A DNA stretch of 64,000 bases, taken from NCBI RefSeq assembly GCF_019925205.1, contig NC_083560.1, forward strand, positions 98,298,083 through 98,362,082, written 5' to 3'. The DNA is from Metopolophium dirhodum. Lineage: Eukaryota; Arthropoda; Insecta; Hemiptera; Aphididae. Below, one piece after another: positions 57,099-64,000 of this stretch (position 1 is its first letter; the number at the start of each line of letters is the position of its first letter). The position numbers were made by a program, and so were the translations under genes. The notes beneath the pieces are model-generated. The model had not been told where the DNA came from and ran no database searches. It saw only the letters and a program-made list of their open reading frames with translations.

Positions 57099-57650
57099 CT
57101 AATTACAAAATACGAACTCATTATCTTCTAAAGGAAAATTTATTGTGTCGTCGCTACAGTCGTTTAAATAAGATATTGATGCCTCTGCTTCCATGATATC
57201 TTCATGACCGTGAATTGCTGTAGGACCAATCATATTCACAACCGTGTTTTCTATTTCACTAAGGTAATCGCCGTCCGGTTTGTCACCACCTCCCGTTTTA
57301 TTATATGACGCCTTAGATGGGACTTTGCCTTTAGTCAACCACTTTATGTCATTGTAGCACTAGTAATTAAATAGTTTATAATTAAAAAAATGTTGTGTAT
57401 TAATTATTTAAAAGAATTTATTCTTTACTCTTCTCCAAAGCTGCCATGTTTTAGTTGCGCCAACACACGAATTTAAAATAATGGTCACATTTTCCCAAAG
57501 CTGTTGGGAATCTTTTAATGTAAAATTAGCTGAAAACTTTTTTGTGTTTAGCTGTGGAAGTTTGATGTCCCATTCAGCCAAAATTTTTTCTTGCTCCTCG
57601 CTTATATGTATTTTGCCCTTTTGCGCGTTTTTCAGTCACTTTACACATTA
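57099..57650 (-). pseudogene. Zeste/Myb-SANT-like DNA-binding protein, two-exon fragment
   Basis: Exon A (about 57650-57423) encodes KGKIHISEEQEKILAEWD...LWENVTIILNSC...TWQLWRRVK, a Myb/SANT-like (Zeste-type) domain. Exon B (about 57357-57099) continues CYNDIKWLTKGKVPSKASY...GGGDKP and an acidic tail. Introns fit GT-AG. Such genes are common as transposon partners and as multi-copy insect genes. The start codon and upstream part are not clear. A shortened second copy lies at 63621-63885, which favours a mobile origin. Confidence 0.6.
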
Positions 57651-57699
57651 AAATGAAATTTAAATTTAAACTTTTATTTATTCTAATTATTCACGTATA

Positions 57700-58200
57700 G
57701 CAAACAAAACAATAATCACGGGCACATTTAATGTGAAATAAATAAAAGTAATAATAGTAAAAATGTTTTCCATAGGTGTGTTACGAATTTTTCAACCATC
57801 CGTGTATTTTTAAAATAGCAGCTGTGATAAAACAGTGACGCCAACGCATATTCATAAGTTTTATATCAATATTCATTCGTACAGTAACCGTAAGTTCATT
57901 TTTAATAGGTTATCATTCTAAAATAAGGTTTTTCATTATTGATCGAAAATCAGTAAACGAATGATTCGTATACGAGTAATTCGTTCGTTATTTTCGATCA
58001 AGTTCAAAAATAGACCCCCTGAAACAGTCTATGTTGTTTTATGGACGCCCAAATTGTCAAATGTCTAGTGGATATACGTATAATTCTTTCTACATATAGG
58101 ACAAGTGGGTTCTGCTATGTTCTGACTAAATAATAAAAATATAACTATTGTGATAAGACATAAACGGCTATAAAATGCAATAAAAATTCTATAATAAACA
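57700..58200. other. No gene recognised
   Basis: AT-rich DNA. The aactattgtgataagacataaa motif at 58143-58165 is found again at 63898-63920 beside the second Zeste-like copy. Confidence 0.45.
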
Positions 58201-58254
58201 AACTATGAATATGTTTTCAAAATTGGGAATTGGGATGGTGGGTCGGAAATTTGG

Positions 58255-58325
58255 TCTAGCGGCGAATCGGTGGCGGCGAAATGTCCGGTGGCGAAACGGT
58301 GGCGGCGAAATGTCCTAGACCCTTC
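58255..58325. repeat. gcggcgaaatgtcc repeat, likely transposon end
   Basis: Three imperfect repeats of (g)gcgaaacggtggcggcgaaatgtcc with cctagaccc. Related to 39190-39262. Confidence 0.55.
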
Positions 58326-58399
58326 TAATCTAGGGTGACACGCCTGTAATTGTTGACACTGTCCACCGTTTGTTACCTGATGATACTTACTTACCTTTA

Positions 58400-59975
58400 C
58401 TCGTTCGGATTCTCTGTCCATTTTACATAGAAATGTACTGATATCACTTTCATAACCCTATGTCGAAAACCGTGATTTATTACGATTTTCAAACTAACAA
58501 AAACGATTATACACGGATATCATGAAATAATAGAATACCCCCGTATTGAGCACATTTCTATTTGTCGTACGTCTGCTAGAAGAATATCATTAACGGGCCA
58601 CTCTAAAAAACGTTTATTTTTTTGATATTTTGTAGTTGTTAATTGTATTCCTTCGGTACCTAATACACATTGTTTTGAAATGATCCTTGTGATGTTTTAG
58701 GATTTGCTTTGAAGCTATGATAAAATTGGAGCTGAAACAAGTAATGTAAATATCTATATAACTAATAAAATTTAATTGTTTAGTATTAAATATTATATTT
58801 TATTTGGGATAGTATGAGTCTTTAAATTTTTTTATGTTTGAACATTTAGAATAATATATAAGTTTGGACCCAGAGAATTTTGTTATAACTATTGGCGTCT
58901 GTGGAGGCCTGTAATGTATCGATTCAAGTGTTTTGTGGTTTTTGAGTAATTGTAGGATTTCTTCTGTCGTATATGATGTTTTTTTTTCGGTAAAACCTGC
59001 AGCAGATTTTTTAAAGTTTTTTCATAATTTTTTACTTCGTTGACATAATTCTCTTGTATATTGTTAGTGTTGATTTGTGTGAAATTTGGCTTAGTATGCT
59101 GTCGATGAAGTGTTGTATGAATATTATTTTTTTCTGAAAGCGGTTGAATATATTATTTTTATTGATTTGATTTTGGTTATTTATTTTCGTTTTAGGATTT
59201 AAAATGGATGGCAGCTGAAACAAATACACAATGAAGAAGATAATTTGAAGTTATGAATTATTGCTGGTATAAGAATAAAAGAAATAAAGTTACATTGTAA
59301 AATGCAGCTGTTATGTAGTAAGTATCTCGTCGTATTGTTATTATTTCATTGACATATTTATTGGTATGTATATTTTTATTAATTTCATTCATGATATGTT
59401 CTATATTCAAATTATAAATTGTATGTGTGTTATTAAATTCAATAGTTAGATAATTTTTAATCACCAGTTCTTTTAATTGTTGTTTCAATGAAATTAAATT
59501 TTAGCACACACATTATAATTGTGATATGATCAAAAATATTTGACAACTGTAAAAAAAAATTAAATGCTATTAATAAATTTTAAATAATTATATGTAATGA
59601 ATTTTAAATATTTTTTTTAAGGCACACCGTGCGTTTTGTTTCCATGCTTATTAGGCAGGCCAGAATTAATGCATCATTCCAATTATTGCTGGCCGGGATT
59701 GAAAATTTAATGACTTCATCATCATCAATGATTATTGAATGTGTATTTGTGGATGAATGAATTCTATTTATTTTAAATTCATATTTTATATTATTTATTT
59801 TAATGATTTTAGTGATGTTGGAATAGTCAATAAATATTTACCTTGTGGGTTCATATGATACATCAGTCACATGGTTCAGCCACCAAGAATCCAATTCATC
59901 CACAAATTGACAAAACAATTTGTCCACTGACAATATATTATTGACACTAATGAATTATAAAAAATTCATTATTTT
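58400..59975. other. No gene recognised
   Basis: AT-rich DNA. Frames at 59032-59229 and 59258-59488 on the minus strand are low-complexity Asn/Ile-rich and are not called. Confidence 0.45.
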
Positions 59976-59981
59976 TCTGTT

Positions 59982-61160
59982 TGTAACGTCACGGAATTTT
60001 TAGCCTCCTTAATATATTATAATATCCCCGAGCATACCTATTCTAACGTTGTTGACAAGTCAACGCACCTTTATTCTTCCCACCATGGGTAATAAAACTA
60101 GATATCGCGCGCTAGTGCACTAATGACCGCAGTGTTATGTAATAGTTGTTCCCCGATCCCCCCTTTACCATGCAGTGACCGTCGTCAAAGTGTCGCGGTT
60201 CCCCGCCGCCCGTTGCCGCCGGCGCTTTCGTCGCGTCCGCTGGCACGGCCCGCAGGCAATACTGTCTCTATATCCCAATTACTGTATGAATTCCCGCAAA
60301 CTTACGACACTGACCTGCCCCACTCCATCAAGGCCCAACACCAAGTTCAGCAACGGCCTGACTGCTTGGCCTCCGACCAGTTACTACTTTTTCCAACGGC
60401 CAACACGTCGGACGTGCCTTTTCTTCATAGCAAATTGGTAAAAATCACTCCGGTCTCACGGCTACCACAGACCACGTGATCGCGCAAAGATTGTTCAGCG
60501 TTACGTCACCCACGACACGGACGGCAGTTTTTCGATTTTATTGTTTTCTCAACGAGGTCCATACCAGCCATGATGGGCTAAGCCGACCTCCATGGGCCCG
60601 ATGGGGCGAAGTCAACCCACATCAGCACCGTCTAATCCAGACCACACCAGCACCGTCGATGTCGTAACTATATCTCTCCCTTGTCCCCCCCTGAAAAGAT
60701 ATTAGGCGTCGCAAGACGCGGGACCCCCGCTGTATTATTTCCCCGGTTTAAACGAACCACCTGTACATTTTCCCGGTAACCCCGTGAGGGCACACCGTGA
60801 TTGATACGGTGTGTAGCCTCCCGTGGGCCGGGAAAAGTGTCCCCATGTTTCGTTTGTTTATTATATTAATGTAAATTGTATTTGCCGTGCGCCACCTTAT
60901 AAATTAATCACTATTTTACCGGTGTACAATACACTCACCTGATTACCCGAAAAAAGAAACCTTCGTATTATTTATTTTATTTTAACTCATTTCCCCCCAT
61001 AAATCTTGGGCTTTCATTAGCCCATGCGTGTAACAAAGCCTGTGAGCTCCACCGACTTGACCCTCGGGTCTCACGCGGTGCGGCTCACAGGTCACGACTG
61101 AAGTGTTCCCCTTTGGTCGTGGGTAGTTTTTGGTAGGGTAAAATCTACCAAACTCTTACA
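59982..61160 (+). repeat. Solo LTR, 1179 bp, with TGTT duplication
   Basis: Runs TGTAACGTCACGG ... AACTCTTACA with TGTAA/TTACA inverted ends. TGTT flanks both sides (59978-59981 and 61161-61164). GC-rich inside AT-rich DNA, with a TATA-like motif near 60898. The first seven bases equal those of the LTR at 39384/40408 but the rest differs. The orientation is not certain; plus is assumed from the TATA position. Open frames inside (e.g. 60123-60479) show no domain. Confidence 0.8.
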
Positions 61161-61334
61161 TGTTATTGTTATCAATTATGCCATAAGATAGATATTTAAA
61201 TTTATTTATATATTTAAGAATGAGATGTAATTTAATTAAATATTTTTTTTCTTTGTATGCAGTTGTAAGTAGATTTTTTTCACAAATTTGGAAACTGTAT
61301 ATAGAAATATTTTGAGATAAAATAATCTAAAGAT

Positions 61335-63600
61335 TGAATGGTAGGAACTGTAGGAACGTCGATTATTTTTAAATAATTTTTGAAAGTGGTAGATTAGCTT
61401 TCGGTTGCCGCATGATGCCAATAATTCGTACTCGCTGCGGTAATCAGCTCCTCATCGCTAACTAGTTCAAATGTTATTCCTAAAAACTTATTCACTGGAT
61501 AGCCGACTACCTATCCTTTCCAGGGATGTATCTTTCATGGCTGTAGGGACGACGGTTTTTTGTTTACAAAGTTTCCAAACTTAGGATATAATATCATTCA
61601 TACAGTTGCCGCACGATGCCAGTAAATCGGACTCGCTGCGGTAATCAGCTCCTCATCGCTAACCAGTTTCAAATGTTATTCCTAAAAACGTATTCACAGG
61701 ATAGCACACTACCTACCCTTTACAGGGACGTATTTTTTGTAGCTGTAGGAACGTCGGTTATTTTTAAATAATTTTTCAAAGTGGTAGATTAGCTTTCGGT
61801 TGCCGCATGATGCCAGATATTCGGACTCGCTGCGGTAATCATATCCTCAACGCTAACCAGTTCAAATGGTATCCCTAAAAACTTATTCACAGGATAGCAG
61901 ACTACCTACCCTTTACAGGGACGTATTTTTTTTAGCTGTAGGAACGTCGGTTATTTTATAATAATTTTTCAGAGTTATAGTTTAGCAAACGGTTGCCGCA
62001 TGATGCCCGTCAAAAGTCAAAAGTACTCAACGGGGGGGTACCTCTCGATTTTTTGACGAAAAACCACAACTACCGCGATCATCCACAGCTATTACCAGGT
62101 AATATATATTATATATGAGATCAATGCCACCGCGATAATGGTCTCACGCTCGCCAAATTCACCGCGATGGTAGCTTATGGCACAAGTGACGTGCTGTGTA
62201 AGTATGAAAACCGAAATTTTGAATCTTGTGGATTGCGAAAAAAAGACCTAGGATATTTTACTGATTTTCTTAGGCTAGGACCTAGGCTTTTAGACGACAT
62301 ATCGGTGCATTTTTAAGCTGTTCGGAAATTTTGAAATAACGATTACTGGCCCCCTAACCCTTTTTTTTTGATTTAAGTATATCTCGGTCGGGTTTCAACC
62401 TGGGTGCCCCGTTTCACCGCCGAAAATTTTGTTTCGAGGCCCTCTAAACGCCCTCCTCCCCGTGTTCTGGGTACTTTTGACCCCCCCCCCCCCCTCAAAG
62501 TTATTCCGGAAAAACTCAGCATGTCGTCTAACGTCTCTGAAACTCCGCGATTTCAATTGTTTGGAGGCCCGTGATGAAATTCGGCGTCTTGTGTCAAGAC
62601 CGTACAAGCCGATTTTAACCGTCTTTGGGGAGGTCAAAAATTAAGAACAGTCGTTTTTCGGCAGGAACACTTGGATTATGGGCGGTCCGAGCCGGTTTTT
62701 TTGTCGTATTTTACTTTGCCCCGAATCCAACGGCACCGATAGCGAGGTGATCCGACTTTTGGTTGTGGAGTTATGATTTTTAGTTTAGTTTTTGTACTTG
62801 GAAAATGAAGCGGGCGCGTGAATTTTTGGTTTTTTTTTCCCCGTCGATCGCTACCGAACTCTAGAATCAGACTATTTGGCGTACGGGAAATCGAAAAGGC
62901 TCAATGGTCCGAGTACGTACGACCTTCCTTTCGTCCGTAATCTGCGTAACAAAAAGTTTAAAAACGATTTACGTGATTATTCGTATGACCTATTAGTCGT
63001 TTCCTTACGAAATACGTCTGCAACGGTATGCTAAACTATTACGTTAAAAAATTATTAAAAATCAACCATCCACCCTACACCTATAAAAAATACGTCCCTG
63101 GAAAGGGTAGGTAGTCTGCTATCTTGTGAATACGTTTTCAGGGATAACATTTGAACTGGATAGCGATGAGGGGGTTATTACCGCTGAGTCCGAATAGCTG
63201 GCATCATGCGGCAACCGAAAGCTAATCTACCACTTTGAAAAATTAAAAAATAAAAAAAATTAAAAAATAACCGACGTTCCTACAGCTAAAAAAAATACAT
63301 CCCTGGAAAGGGTAGGTAGTCTGCTATCCTGGGAATAAGTTTTTAGGGATAACATTTGAGCTGGTTAGCGATGAGGAGATGATTACCGCAGCATGTCCAT
63401 ATAAACGTCAAATCAGTGTATAACTATACGCGGATACATCTACACTACGATATAATGTTAACAACGTTTTATAACTTTGGCAATACACTGTCTTAAGGTC
63501 CCCGAACAACGTCGTAAGTGCTAGTGTCGATCGGGGTAGTTGTGGTTTTTCGTCAAAAAATCGAGAGGTACCGCAGAAAGTCAGAATAGCTGGCATCTAC
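61335..63600. repeat. Array of ~195-bp repeats with inverted partners (fold-back-like)
   Basis: The unit containing ggttgccgcatgatgcc, ctcgctgcggtaatcagctc and acaggatagcagactaccta begins near 61403, 61604, 61799 and 61991 (the last truncated). Complemented units occur at about 63075-63240 and 63270-63400. A separate motif (ggtacctctcgattttttga) at 62038 recurs complemented at 63555-63574. The 1-kb middle has poly-C and no open frame. The layout resembles Foldback or P/Galileo-type elements with long repetitive inverted ends. No transposase is present. Confidence 0.7.
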
Positions 63601-63620
63601 TAATTTGGACTAATTACGGC

Positions 63621-63885
63621 GTAATCGCTGTCCGGTTTGTCACCACCTCCCGTTTTATTATATGACGCCTTAGATGGGACTTTGCCTTTAGTCAACCACT
63701 TTATGTCATTGTAGCACTAGTAATTAAATAGTTTATAATTAAAAAAATGTATTCTTTACTCTTCTCCAAAGCTGCCATGTTTTAGTTGCGCCAACACATG
63801 AATTTAAAATAATGGTCACATTTTCCCAAAGCTGTTGGGAATCTTTTAATGTAAAATTAGCTGAAAACTTTTTTGTGTTTAGCTG
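63621..63885 (-). pseudogene. Second, shortened copy of the Zeste-like fragment
   Basis: Matches 57264-57554 over its length with a few substitutions and a ~25-bp deletion in the intron (after aattaaaaaaatg). It then jumps to a sequence like 58143-58165. So a ~900-bp segment was copied with internal loss. Confidence 0.8.
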
Positions 63886-64000
63886 ACGATGTTTAACTAT
63901 TGTGATAAGACATAAATACTATTCAACTATTCAACACGTTTCTAACTAGGTATAATAAAATTAATTCTTATACTATCTGCATTAATAAAATAAATAAATC

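Noticed and set aside
60123..60667. Open frames inside the 59982-61160 LTR
   Set aside because: Pro/Arg-rich products of GC-rich LTR sequence with no recognised domain.
1..64000. tRNA, rRNA, CRISPR array, riboswitch or bacterial operon
   Set aside because: No cloverleaf with A/B boxes, rRNA core sequence or regularly spaced repeats was recognised; the exon structure is eukaryotic.

Overview
The window looks like repeat-rich nuclear DNA from an insect, most likely an aphid or close relative. This is inferred from AT-rich introns with GT-AG junctions, an errantivirus-like retrotransposon with an env gene, and the mix of PIF/Harbinger, ISL2EU, Tc1/mariner-type, hAT, gypsy and LINE families. I see no rRNA, tRNA, CRISPR or bacterial-style operon. 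Almost everything recognisable is a mobile element or its debris. Clear host genes are rare: a possible multi-exon CCHC zinc-knuckle gene or pseudogene near 39-44 kb, and a short GC-rich ORF with a signal peptide at 49.2 kb.

Layout, left part: 1-7285 is most of an env-bearing gypsy element cut by the window edge. 8.4-11.06 kb is a PIF/Harbinger copy that has lost its left end. 11068-20467 is a Tc1/mariner-superfamily element with a DD82E catalytic triad. It is split by a CACTA/CMC-like element (12558-19502), which is itself interrupted by an internally deleted gypsy element (16613-18823). 20528-21531 is a YqaJ-nuclease remnant. 22769-27341 is a whole ISL2EU element with 279-bp inverted repeats, encoding a THAP/DDE transposase and a SWIM/YqaJ protein. 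27894-33200 is a whole PIF/Harbinger element with perfect 57-bp inverted repeats and a TTA duplication.

Layout, right part: 33342-34060 is a large palindrome, followed by a Pif1-type helicase relic (34.6-35.9 kb) and a 5'-truncated LINE with RT and RNase H (36.6-38.9 kb). Between 39.2 and 44.3 kb, small predicted exons on the minus strand are interrupted by an LTR element (39384-43504) whose 3' LTR carries an intact hAT (41134-43186). Then come decayed LINEs (44.5-48.4 kb), a solo LTR related to the first retroelement (50174-50855), and hAT, mariner and pogo fragments (52.1-55.6 kb). The end holds a Zeste/Myb-SANT-like two-exon fragment (57.1-57.65 kb, repeated at 63.6-63.9 kb), a second solo LTR (59982-61160) and an array of ~195-bp repeats with inverted partners (61.3-63.6 kb).

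How genes work together: in the Harbinger and ISL2EU elements a DDE transposase is encoded opposite a second DNA-binding or nuclease protein. In the Harbinger elements the two opposite-strand genes are interlocked, each with an exon inside the other's intron. Nearly every transposase or pol gene has one or a few stops or frameshifts, so most copies look recently dead. The hAT at 41134-43186 is the one copy with a fully open transposase frame and perfect ends. All exon boundaries given are read from splice motifs and frame continuity, not from transcripts.
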